Positions 1-6,773 of a stretch of 7,074 nucleotides of DNA are shown one piece after another. The position numbers and the translations under genes were made by a program. A model generated the notes under the pieces. That model did not search any database and was not told where the DNA came from. It saw nothing but the letters and a program-made list of their open reading frames with translations. The DNA is from an uncultured Selenomonadales bacterium (lineage in GTDB: Bacteria > Bacillota_C > Negativicutes > Selenomonadales > Selenomonadaceae), in NCBI GenBank assembly GCA_937916025.1, contig CALGGX010000208.1:1-7074 (forward strand), read 5' to 3'. Numbering within the stretch: position 1 is the stretch's first letter; every line of letters starts with the position of its first letter.

Positions 1-618
1 TCGTCGACGACGGCACATGCGGTGATGCAACTCAACGCCGAGGACGGTGGCAATCGCCGTTTCATCATGGTGCAACTGCCCGAGACTTGCGCTCCCAACT
101 CCGAAGCCGCCAAATCCGGCTACAAAAACATCTGCGAGATCGGCAAGGAGCGCATCCGCCGCGCGGGAGCAAAGATCAAAGCCGCCGCGCCTCTCACAAC
201 AGAGCATCTCGACGTCGGCTTCCGCGTCTTCAAATTGGACGAGAGCAACTTTAAAAATGTTTTCTTCAACGTCGAAGAGATCACGCAAGAGAGTCTCGAG
301 TCCGCCGCAGAGAATATAAAATCCGATCGAACGCCGCTCGATCTGTTGTTCGGCTGCCTGCTCGATTGGGGCGTCGAGCTCAATCTGTCGTACACGTCTG
401 AAGTCTTCAACGGCGCGACGATCCATAATTACGCCGACGGCGCGTTGATTGCCTGTTTCGACAACGAGATCGACGAGTCGGTGAGCGAGTACATTGCGAA
501 GAAGAAGCCGCTCCGCGCGGTGTTTCGAGACGCGGGATTTTCGAGCGACGCGGCGAAACTCAATGCCGACGAGATTTTCAAACTCTACTCTCCGAACACG
601 AGCGTAAAAGTAATTTGA
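1..618 (+). CDS. Type III restriction-modification methyltransferase (Mod), C-terminal part, 5' truncated
   Basis: Frame 1 is open from the first base, so the gene starts upstream; 205 codons and a TGA stop are present. The first residues, SSTTAHAVMQLN, match the end of the SAM-binding motif of beta-class type III Mod proteins (family form SGSxTTAHAVMQLNAEDGG). In this class the DPPY catalytic motif lies before this motif, so it is outside the window. The following FIMVQLPE, SEAAKSGYK, ICEIGKERIRRAG and LDVGFRVFKLD blocks are the usual C-terminal signature of Mod. Mod methylates adenine in an asymmetric site and supplies target recognition for the Mod-Res complex. The matching Res gene is at 1189, separated by a two-gene toxin-antitoxin module. 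The C-terminus (ending VKVI) looks intact, so the insertion did not truncate it. The ATG at 22 is internal and not the start. Identity as Mod is secure; recognition sequence and activity cannot be judged from this portion. Confidence 0.93.
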   Translation, partial: SSTTAHAVMQLNAEDGGNRRFIMVQLPETCAPNSEAAKSGYKNICEIGKERIRRAGAKIKAAAPLTTEHLDVGFRVFKLDESNFKNVFFNVEEITQESLESAAENIKSDRTPLDLLFGCLLDWGVELNLSYTSEVFNGATIHNYADGALIACFDNEIDESVSEYIAKKKPLRAVFRDAGFSSDAAKLNADEIFKLYSPNTSVKVI

Positions 619-628
619 GGAAAACGTT

Positions 629-940
629 ATGGACATTGAACAATACAGACAGATTTGCAACGACGACAAAATAGCCGTGACTCAGCACGCGAATCGACGA
701 TTTCAAGAACGCGGCATATCGCTTGACGACATAGAGACGGCAATTCTTAACGGTAAGATCATTGAGACATATCCGGACGATACGCCTTTTCCAAGCTGTT
801 TGATTTTAGGTAAGTCGACAAACAATTCGCCTTTGCACGTCGTTGTGAGCACCGACGAAGAATTTTTGTATATCATAACCGCCTATTATCCGAGCTTGCA
901 GAAATGGGGAGCTGATTTTATTACGAGACGGGGGCTGTAA
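629..940 (+). CDS. DUF4258 family protein, putative toxin of a type II toxin-antitoxin pair
   Basis: This 103-residue protein fits the DUF4258 family in length and pattern. It has H20 followed by RRFQERGIS (residues 23-31), a YPDD block (48-51), PSCLILG (55-61), a central H70 in PLHVVV, and the closing T84-A-Y-Y-P88 then W93. DUF4258 proteins are small and RelE/MqsR-like in gene context, and many sit directly before a YgiT-type zinc-finger gene, exactly as here. I infer a toxin, possibly an mRNA interferase, but no catalytic mechanism can be proven from sequence. The ATG is preceded by GAGG at 617-620, overlapping the mod stop codon, with 8 nt spacing, so translation is probably coupled to mod. 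The next gene starts 2 nt after its stop. Base composition is visibly more AT-rich than the flanking restriction genes, which suggests separate acquisition. A non-toxin role for DUF4258 remains possible. Confidence 0.82.
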   Translation: MDIEQYRQICNDDKIAVTQHANRRFQERGISLDDIETAILNGKIIETYPDDTPFPSCLILGKSTNNSPLHVVVSTDEEFLYIITAYYPSLQKWGADFITRRGL

Positions 941-942
941 TA

Positions 943-960
943 ATGAAATGCATGAAATGC
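943..960 (+). repeat. Perfect tandem 9-bp repeat encoding MKC-MKC
   Basis: ATGAAATGC occurs twice in a row (943-951 and 952-960), in frame, at the very start of the zinc-finger gene. Each copy contributes one cysteine, so the first CxxC knuckle exists only because two copies are present. Either ATG could in principle start translation, but starting at the second would remove C3. Confidence 0.95.
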
Positions 961-1173
961 GGAGCGGAAACCATGCAAGATACAACAACAGATGTGTTTG
1001 ATGTCGGCGACAGTGTGATCGTCATTCGTAATATACCTTGCCGAAAATGCACCGAGTGTGCGGAAGTCATTTACAGCGGCAAAGTTATTCGTGAGCTCGA
1101 AAAAATTGTTGATCGGGCAAAACAAACATTATCGGAAGTTGCCGTGATCGATTTTACAAAAGTTGCGGCTTAA
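943..1173 (+). CDS. YgiT-type (MqsA-like) zinc-finger protein, putative antitoxin
   Basis: This 76-residue protein has the two zinc knuckles of the YgiT/MqsA N-terminal domain: C3-x2-C6 at the start and C36-x2-C39, with an extra C33 just before the second pair in the common IPCxxC form. Between them is the expected beta segment VIVIRNIP. Full MqsA (about 131 residues) has a C-terminal helix-turn-helix DNA-binding domain. Here only a short helical tail and a VAVIDF-type end follow, so the protein probably neutralises its partner by binding rather than acting as a full repressor; that is inference. Toxin-before-antitoxin order and the 2-nt gap match MqsRA-like pairs. The start at 943 is chosen over the in-frame ATG at 952 because only the first supplies C3 and hence a complete CxxC. 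A G-run at 930-934, 8 nt upstream, can serve as ribosome binding site. Confidence 0.83.
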   Translation: MKCMKCGAETMQDTTTDVFDVGDSVIVIRNIPCRKCTECAEVIYSGKVIRELEKIVDRAKQTLSEVAVIDFTKVAA

Positions 1174-1188
1174 AGCGAATGATCAATC

Positions 1189-3999
1189 ATGAAACTGAGA
1201 TTTAAACACCAGCAATTTCAGATGGACGCGGCGAAGGCAGTCGTCGACGTATTCAAAGGTCAGCGCAATCGGGTGCAGACGTATTTGATCGATCCGGGGC
1301 GCGAGAATATGCAAGGCACCGTCGCTTCCGACTTCGACATGCTCGGGACGGCAAATGCGCCTGTCGAGCTCGACGATCGGATCATTCTCGAGAACCTCAA
1401 CGCCGTTCAGCGCACCAACGGCATATCTCCGTCCGCGCGGCTCGAAAAGACCGGCGATTGTTACAATCTCACTGTCGAAATGGAGACGGGCGTCGGCAAA
1501 ACTTACACTTACATCAAGACGATGTACGAGCTCAATCGCCATTACGGTTGGAGTAAATTCATCATCGTCGTGCCGAGCATTGCCATTCGCGAGGGCGTTT
1601 ACAAAACCTTTCAGATGACTACCGAGCACTTTGCCGAGGATTACAACTCCAAAATCAAATTCTTCATCTACAGCTCCGCGCGGCTCAATGAAATCGAACA
1701 TTTTGCGTCGGGCAACGGCATCAACGTGATGATCATCAACTCGCAGGCATTCAACGCCAAGGGCAAAGACGCGCGTCGGATCAGAATGGAGCTCGACGAG
1801 TTCAACAGTCGCCGTCCGATCGATGTCATTGCCGGAACCAATCCGATCTTGATAATCGACGAGCCGCAATCGGTCGAAGGCACGAAGACTCGCGAAGGGC
1901 TGAAGGATTTCAAGCCGATTTTGATGTTGCGATATTCTGCAACTCATCGAGTCGACAGCATTTACAACATGGTGTATCGGCTCGACGCGCGCGATGCTTA
2001 CAACAGGCGTCTCGTAAAGAAGATTGCGGTGACGGGCATCAATGCGCACGGCACGACCGCCTCGAACGGCTTTGTCTACCTCGAGCGTCTCAATCTGTCG
2101 AAACACGCACCGACTGTGACGATCCAATTCGATTGCAAGTATGCGAACGGCATTCGGACGAGTGTTCGGACGGTCGGACGCAATTTCGATCTCTACGCAA
2201 ACTCGAACGGTCTCGAGGAGTACCGTGACAATTTTGTGGTGAAGTCGATCGACGGGCGTGACAACTCGATTGAGTTTCTGAACGGGCTGAAACTGTATGC
2301 GGGCGACGTGATCGGCAGAGTCGACGAGGAGCAATTGCGTCGAATACAAATTCGCGAGACGATCAAAGCGCATCTTCGGCGGGAGGCTCAACTGTTCGAC
2401 ATGGGAATAAAAGTCTTGTCGCTGTTTTTCATTGACGAAGTCGCGCATTATCGGATTTACGATGATGACGGCTCTGCTCGAAACGGAGATTTTGCGTGTT
2501 GGTTTGAAGAAGAATATGCCCGCGCCGTCGAGGAAATTCGCGATCTTTTCAATGACGAGTATCAACAATATTTGTCGGCAATCCCCGTCGAAAAGACGCA
2601 TGCCGGATATTTTTCCGTCGACGGCAAGGGCAAATTGACGAACAGCAAACTCTCGAACAGAAGCGAGCGGACTTCCGATGACACCGGCGCGTATGATCTG
2701 ATCATGAAAGACAAGGAGCGTTTGCTCGATCAAAATCCGCAACGATCGCCGGTGAGATTTATCTTTTCGCATTCGGCGTTGCGCGAGGGTTGGGATAATC
2801 CGAATGTATTTCAAATCTGCACGTTGAAGCAAAGCGGCAGTGACATTCGCAAACGTCAAGAGATCGGGCGCGGACTTCGATTGTGTGTCAATCAATCGGG
2901 CGAGCGAATGGACGAGAATGCGCTCGAAAATCGAGTGCATGAGATAAATGTGCTGACGGTGATTGCGGGCGAGAGTTATGACGACTTCACTCGGAAATTG
3001 CAGAGCGAATTGGCGGAGTCTGTCGAAAATGCTTCCGATGTTGAGAGTCTCAAACCCGAGGACAGTCGGCGAAACAATGTCGATGTTCGGATCGATCAAA
3101 ACAAGCTGGCAATGCCGGAGTTCAAAGCGTTATGGGAGAAAATCAACGGCAAGACGATTTATCGCGTGGACTTCGACACGGACGAGCTTGTTGCAAAATC
3201 GATCGCCGCGCTCAACAAAAGACTCCGCGTCTCGAAAGTGTATTTTCGAGTGGAGAGCGGCGAGCTCGATACGATCGGCTCGGCAGAAGAATTGCGCTCG
3301 GGAACGGCTTTTGACAAACACTCCGCAACGATCGTGAATGACAAAATGCCGACGACAGCTCGCGGCGCGCAATACGATGTGATCGGCAAGCTTATGGCGG
3401 CGACTCGCCTGACGCGACGAACCGTCATAAAAATATTGCGCGGCATCGACAAAAATGTTTTCGAGCAACTCAAAAACAATCCCGAGGAATTTATTTTGAC
3501 GGCGGCGAAGATCATCAACGATGAGAAGGCGACGACGATCATCGAACACATCAAATACATTCCGACGAACGAGACTTACGAGCTGAGCATTTTTACCGGT
3601 GCGCATTTGACGGGCACGCTGGGGAAAAATGTCATTGAAACGAAGCGCAAGCATCTTTATGATCATCTGATTTACGATTCCAATGTCGAAAAAAACTTCG
3701 CCGAGGATCTCGAAGCGGACGACAATGTCACGGTGTATGTGAAACTGCCTTCGGGATTTTACATTCCGACGCCGATTGGAAAGTACAATCCGGATTGGGC
3801 GATTGTGTTTCGCGAGGGCACGGTCAAGTACATTTATTTCGTTGCCGAGACGAAGGGCTCGATGGATTCGATGCAACTTCGGCTGATTGAAAGCGCAAAG
3901 ATCGATTGCGCTCGGGAGCATTTCAAAACGATCTCGAACGGCAATGTCCGATATGATGTCGTCAACAATTACGAAGAACTGTTGAAGCTCATAAAATAA
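1189..3999 (+). CDS. Type III restriction endonuclease subunit Res (ATP-dependent translocase and nuclease)
   Basis: This is an apparently full-length Res protein of 936 residues. It begins with the typical KLRFKHQQFQMDAA Q-tip-like segment. The superfamily 2 helicase core follows in order: Walker A METGVGKT (98-105, with K104 and T105), Walker B DEPQ (224-227, the form usual in type III Res), motif III SAT (250-252), a REGWDNPNVF block (532-541), and motif VI QEIGRGLR (557-564) with its arginines. The C-terminal PD-(D/E)XK nuclease shows PD869 followed by E887-T-K889 in VAETKGS. All key residues are present, so I expect an active enzyme. With Mod, Res hydrolyses ATP to communicate between sites and cuts about 25-27 bp from the recognition site; that is family knowledge. 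The start agrees with the family N-terminus, although no good Shine-Dalgarno is visible in the 15 nt after the antitoxin stop. Confidence 0.96.
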   Translation: MKLRFKHQQFQMDAAKAVVDVFKGQRNRVQTYLIDPGRENMQGTVASDFDMLGTANAPVELDDRIILENLNAVQRTNGISPSARLEKTGDCYNLTVEMETGVGKTYTYIKTMYELNRHYGWSKFIIVVPSIAIREGVYKTFQMTTEHFAEDYNSKIKFFIYSSARLNEIEHFASGNGINVMIINSQAFNAKGKDARRIRMELDEFNSRRPIDVIAGTNPILIIDEPQSVEGTKTREGLKDFKPILMLRYSATHRVDSIYNMVYRLDARDAYNRRLVKKIAVTGINAHGTTASNGFVYLERLNLSKHAPTVTIQFDCKYANGIRTSVRTVGRNFDLYANSNGLEEYRDNFVVKSIDGRDNSIEFLNGLKLYAGDVIGRVDEEQLRRIQIRETIKAHLRREAQLFDMGIKVLSLFFIDEVAHYRIYDDDGSARNGDFACWFEEEYARAVEEIRDLFNDEYQQYLSAIPVEKTHAGYFSVDGKGKLTNSKLSNRSERTSDDTGAYDLIMKDKERLLDQNPQRSPVRFIFSHSALREGWDNPNVFQICTLKQSGSDIRKRQEIGRGLRLCVNQSGERMDENALENRVHEINVLTVIAGESYDDFTRKLQSELAESVENASDVESLKPEDSRRNNVDVRIDQNKLAMPEFKALWEKINGKTIYRVDFDTDELVAKSIAALNKRLRVSKVYFRVESGELDTIGSAEELRSGTAFDKHSATIVNDKMPTTARGAQYDVIGKLMAATRLTRRTVIKILRGIDKNVFEQLKNNPEEFILTAAKIINDEKATTIIEHIKYIPTNETYELSIFTGAHLTGTLGKNVIETKRKHLYDHLIYDSNVEKNFAEDLEADDNVTVYVKLPSGFYIPTPIGKYNPDWAIVFREGTVKYIYFVAETKGSMDSMQLRLIESAKIDCAREHFKTISNGNVRYDVVNNYEELLKLIK

Positions 4000-4003
4000 G
4001 CGG

Positions 4004-4021
4004 CAGACGTTGTTTTGTCTG
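4004..4021 (+). other. Small inverted repeat ahead of the MmeI-like gene
   Basis: In the 38-nt gap between res and the next gene, CAGAC (4004-4008) can pair with GTCTG (4017-4021) across an 8-nt T-rich loop. An inner G-T pair could extend the stem to 6 bp. No U-run follows and the Shine-Dalgarno lies immediately downstream. A terminator is therefore unlikely; an mRNA structure influencing initiation or processing is possible. A stem this short can occur by chance. Confidence 0.3.
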
Positions 4022-4023
4022 AG

Positions 4024-4029
4024 AGGAGA
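4024..4029 (+). promoter_or_regulatory. Ribosome binding site AGGAGA that fixes the start of the MmeI-like gene at 4038
   Basis: AGGAGA lies 8 nt before the ATG at 4038, a normal spacing. The upstream in-frame TTG at 4032 would leave only 2 nt, which is too close. This supports starting the protein at MENQN rather than at the TTG. Confidence 0.75.
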
Positions 4030-4037
4030 TATTGCCG

Positions 4038-6773
4038 ATGGAAAATCAAAATGTCGCCGTCAAACGATTCGCCGACGAGTGGCGCGAGCGCGGCTCCGAA
4101 AAATCCGACGCACGCTCGTTCTGGATTGAATTGCTTCAGTCTCTCGGCGTCGAGCAGCCCACTAAACTCATGAAGTTCGAGGTTCCGATCGATGTCGACG
4201 ATCATGCCTGCTTCATCGACGCGTGGATCGATCCCACGCGCGTGCTCATCGAGCATAAATCGCGCGGCGTCGATCTCGATAAACCCGCACGTCAGTCCGA
4301 CGGCGCATTCCTTACACCTTTCGAGCAGGCAAAACGCTACGCCGATGCCCGCGCCTATTCCGAGCGTCCGAAGTGGATTGTCGTGTGCAACTTCGTCGAG
4401 CTCCGCGTCTACAACATGAATGTTTATTACAAGATGCAAGACGACTCTTACCGTCCCAATGTCATTGCCGTCGAGCGGCTCGGACATGAATTTTCGCGCC
4501 TGAATTTCTTGATCGATCCCGACGACGAAAATGTCGATCCCGCCATCGCCGTTTCAAAGCAAGCCGTCGAGCGCATCAGAGAACTCCATAAATATCTCAA
4601 AACCGCCTGCAAACACTTCGACCGCGCCGCGCTCAATAAGTTTTGCGTGCGGCTGATGTTCTGCCTCTACGCGCAGGACGCCGGCATTTTCGAGCCAAAA
4701 CAATTCGTCGACTACTTCAAACTCAATGAATCCGTCGACCGCCGCGATCACAGCCGCGAGTTGATCGAACTCTTCACCGTCCTCGACACTCCGAAAGAAC
4801 AACGCCCGACCGACCTCCGCGCCGAGCTCGCCGCCTTCCCCTACGTCAACGGCGATCTTTTCAAAAACGCCGCCGAAGAAGTTCCGCCGCTCGAAAACGC
4901 CGCGCGCCTCGCCATCGTCAAAGCCGCCGAGTTCGATTGGATCGATGTCAGCCCGCCCATCTTCGGCGACATGTTCGAGTCCATTCTCGACGACGACGAA
5001 CGTCAAGCCCGCGGCATGCATTACACCTCCATCGACAACATTCATCGCGTGATCGATCCGCTCTTCCTCGACGAGCTCCACTCCGAGTTCCAAGCCGCCA
5101 TCAAAAAACGACAAAACAATCGCCGCCGCGAACTCGAACGCCTGCACTTCAAACTCGCCGCGCTGAAGTTTTTCGATCCCGCCTGCGGCTCCGGCAATTT
5201 CCTCACCGAAACTTACATCAGCCTCCGCACGCTCGAAAACAAAATCCTCGCCGCGTTGCGGAAGTCGGGCGAGACGAGTGAAGTGCTTGTTTCCATCGAG
5301 AATTTTTACGGCATCGAGATCAACGACTTTGCCGTCGCCGTCGCTCGAACGGCGTTGTGGATTGCAGAAAATCAGATGCTCAACGAGACGTCCGCCATTC
5401 TCAAAAAGCAATTGGAATTTCTGCCGTTGACGAGCGCGGCTCATATCGTCCGGGGCAATGCACTCCGACTCGATTGGAATGAAATTGCGCCCGACGGCGT
5501 CGATTACATTATCGGCAATCCGCCCTTCATCGGTCACCAATGGCGATCGAAAGAGCAGATCGCCGATATGGTTGCCGCCTTCGCCGATCTCGAAAAGCAC
5601 GGCAAACTCGATTATGTCTGCGCGTGGTACAACAAAGCCGCCGACTTCATGCAGGGCACAACGACTCGCGCGGCATTCGTCTCGACCAATTCGATCTGTC
5701 AGGGCGAGAGTGTCGGCATTTTGTGGCGGCATCTGTTCGGCAAGGGCATTCACATCGATTTCGCATACCGCACGTTTCGTTGGATCAGCGACTCGGACGA
5801 TCCGGCGGCGGTTCACTGTGTGATTATCGGCTTCTCGACCGCGCCGAATGATCGGCAGAAGATCATCTTCGACGGCGATCAGAAAATCATCGCCAAAAAC
5901 ATCAACGGCTATCTGCTCGACGCGCCGGACGTCTTCATACAAAATCGCGGCAAACCGCTGACGCCCAATCTGCCGAAAATGAAATTAGGCAATAAACCGG
6001 TCGACGGCGGGCATTTACTGATGACGCTCGACAAGATGAACGACTTCATTCGACGCGAGCCCCGCGCGGAAAAATTTATCCGCCGATATGTCGGTGCGAA
6101 CGAGTTCATCAATGGCAAGATGCGATACTGTCTGTGGTTGGTTCATGCGACGGAAGATGATCTGAAACTGCCGCTGATTGCCAGTCGATTCGACGCGATT
6201 CGGAAGACGCGACTTAAAAGTCCGACGGCGGAATTTCGAGCGGCAGCGGCAACTCCGCATCTCTTTACTCAGATCAGACAGCCGTCGTCGAAATATATCA
6301 TCGTGCCGACTGTTTCATCGGAGCGGCGAAGGTATATTCCGATCGGATTTCTGCCGCCGAATGTGATCGTCAGCGATGCGGCATACACGATTGCCGATGC
6401 CGATCTGTTCATATTCGGTGTGATGGAATCGATCGTTCATGCGGCGTGGATGCGAGTTGTTGCCGGACGGTTGAAGTCTGATTATCGGTATTCGCCGTCG
6501 GTGTACAACAATTTTCCGTGGTGCCCGCCCTCGCCGGTGATTGAGCGGACGGCGCAATCGATCCTCGACGTGCGGTCTCGATATTCCGATCGATCGCTCG
6601 CTTTTCTTTACGACGAGACGACGATGCCGGACGAGCTCCGCGCGGCTCATATCGAAAACGATCACGCCGTCCTCGACGCTTACGGCTTCGATCGAGCGAT
6701 GTCGGAATCGGAAATCGTCGCTCGGCTGATGGAGATGTATCAACAATTGACGGAGGCAATCGATCATGAATGA
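4038..6773 (+). CDS. MmeI-like type IIG/IIL restriction-modification protein (nuclease plus N6-adenine methyltransferase)
   Basis: This 911-residue protein has the MmeI-type layout. The N-terminal domain carries FID61, ten residues, then E72-H-K74-SRG, a D...ExK nuclease-type motif with one more residue in the spacer than I recall for MmeI. A helical linker follows at roughly 180-300. The gamma-class methyltransferase domain has motif I DPACGSGNF (380-388) and catalytic motif IV NPPF (494-497), as in N6-adenine enzymes. The target recognition region probably runs from about 640, where GNKPVDGG (651-658) and YCLWL (697-701) are family landmarks. DYRYSPSVYNNFPW (815-828) marks the C-terminal part. 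Such proteins modify and cut DNA as one polypeptide. Whether the nuclease is active cannot be settled by reading; annotation as a methyltransferase only is the alternative. Codon use drifts from C-ending to G-ending codons beyond about position 5250. A second paralogue overlaps its 3' end by 8 bp. Confidence 0.9.
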   Translation: MENQNVAVKRFADEWRERGSEKSDARSFWIELLQSLGVEQPTKLMKFEVPIDVDDHACFIDAWIDPTRVLIEHKSRGVDLDKPARQSDGAFLTPFEQAKRYADARAYSERPKWIVVCNFVELRVYNMNVYYKMQDDSYRPNVIAVERLGHEFSRLNFLIDPDDENVDPAIAVSKQAVERIRELHKYLKTACKHFDRAALNKFCVRLMFCLYAQDAGIFEPKQFVDYFKLNESVDRRDHSRELIELFTVLDTPKEQRPTDLRAELAAFPYVNGDLFKNAAEEVPPLENAARLAIVKAAEFDWIDVSPPIFGDMFESILDDDERQARGMHYTSIDNIHRVIDPLFLDELHSEFQAAIKKRQNNRRRELERLHFKLAALKFFDPACGSGNFLTETYISLRTLENKILAALRKSGETSEVLVSIENFYGIEINDFAVAVARTALWIAENQMLNETSAILKKQLEFLPLTSAAHIVRGNALRLDWNEIAPDGVDYIIGNPPFIGHQWRSKEQIADMVAAFADLEKHGKLDYVCAWYNKAADFMQGTTTRAAFVSTNSICQGESVGILWRHLFGKGIHIDFAYRTFRWISDSDDPAAVHCVIIGFSTAPNDRQKIIFDGDQKIIAKNINGYLLDAPDVFIQNRGKPLTPNLPKMKLGNKPVDGGHLLMTLDKMNDFIRREPRAEKFIRRYVGANEFINGKMRYCLWLVHATEDDLKLPLIASRFDAIRKTRLKSPTAEFRAAAATPHLFTQIRQPSSKYIIVPTVSSERRRYIPIGFLPPNVIVSDAAYTIADADLFIFGVMESIVHAAWMRVVAGRLKSDYRYSPSVYNNFPWCPPSPVIERTAQSILDVRSRYSDRSLAFLYDETTMPDELRAAHIENDHAVLDAYGFDRAMSESEIVARLMEMYQQLTEAIDHE
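6752..6756 (+). promoter_or_regulatory. Ribosome binding site GGAGG for the second MmeI-like gene
   Basis: GGAGG lies inside the 3' end of the preceding gene, 9 nt before the ATG at 6766. Together with the 8-bp gene overlap it suggests translational coupling of the two paralogues, and it supports the start chosen for the edge-truncated second gene. Confidence 0.7.

Noticed and set aside
629..1173. A true MqsR/MqsA pair.
   Set aside because: The first protein fits DUF4258 better than MqsR, and the second is only 76 residues and lacks the C-terminal helix-turn-helix of MqsA. I therefore call it an MqsRA-like arrangement without those gene symbols.
1183..3099. A 638-codon open frame on the - strand opposite the Res gene.
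   Set aside because: It lies entirely over a well-identified Res gene with intact motifs. The translation is Arg/Val/Asp-rich with no recognisable domain. The CG- and GATC-rich codon use of the sense gene explains the lack of antisense stops.
3130..3921. A 263-codon - strand frame opposite the Res C-terminal half.
   Set aside because: It is a shadow of the Res nuclease half, with Arg-rich composition and no recognisable family.
4032..4037. TTG at 4032 as the start of the MmeI-like gene.
   Set aside because: It is only 2 nt from the AGGAGA site, whereas ATG at 4038 has normal spacing and is the stronger start codon.
4554..5942. A 462-codon open frame on the - strand opposite the MmeI-like gene.
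   Set aside because: It is low-complexity, rich in Glu, Val, Gly and Phe, as expected from the complement of C-ending codons. It has no domain signature, and the sense strand carries DPACGSGNF and NPPF.
4038..6773. A BREX PglX or type I HsdM methyltransferase.
   Set aside because: The N-terminal D...EHKSRG nuclease-type motif, the 911-residue length, the C-terminal YSPSVYNNFPW block and the lack of BREX or HsdS/HsdR partners point to the MmeI-like family.
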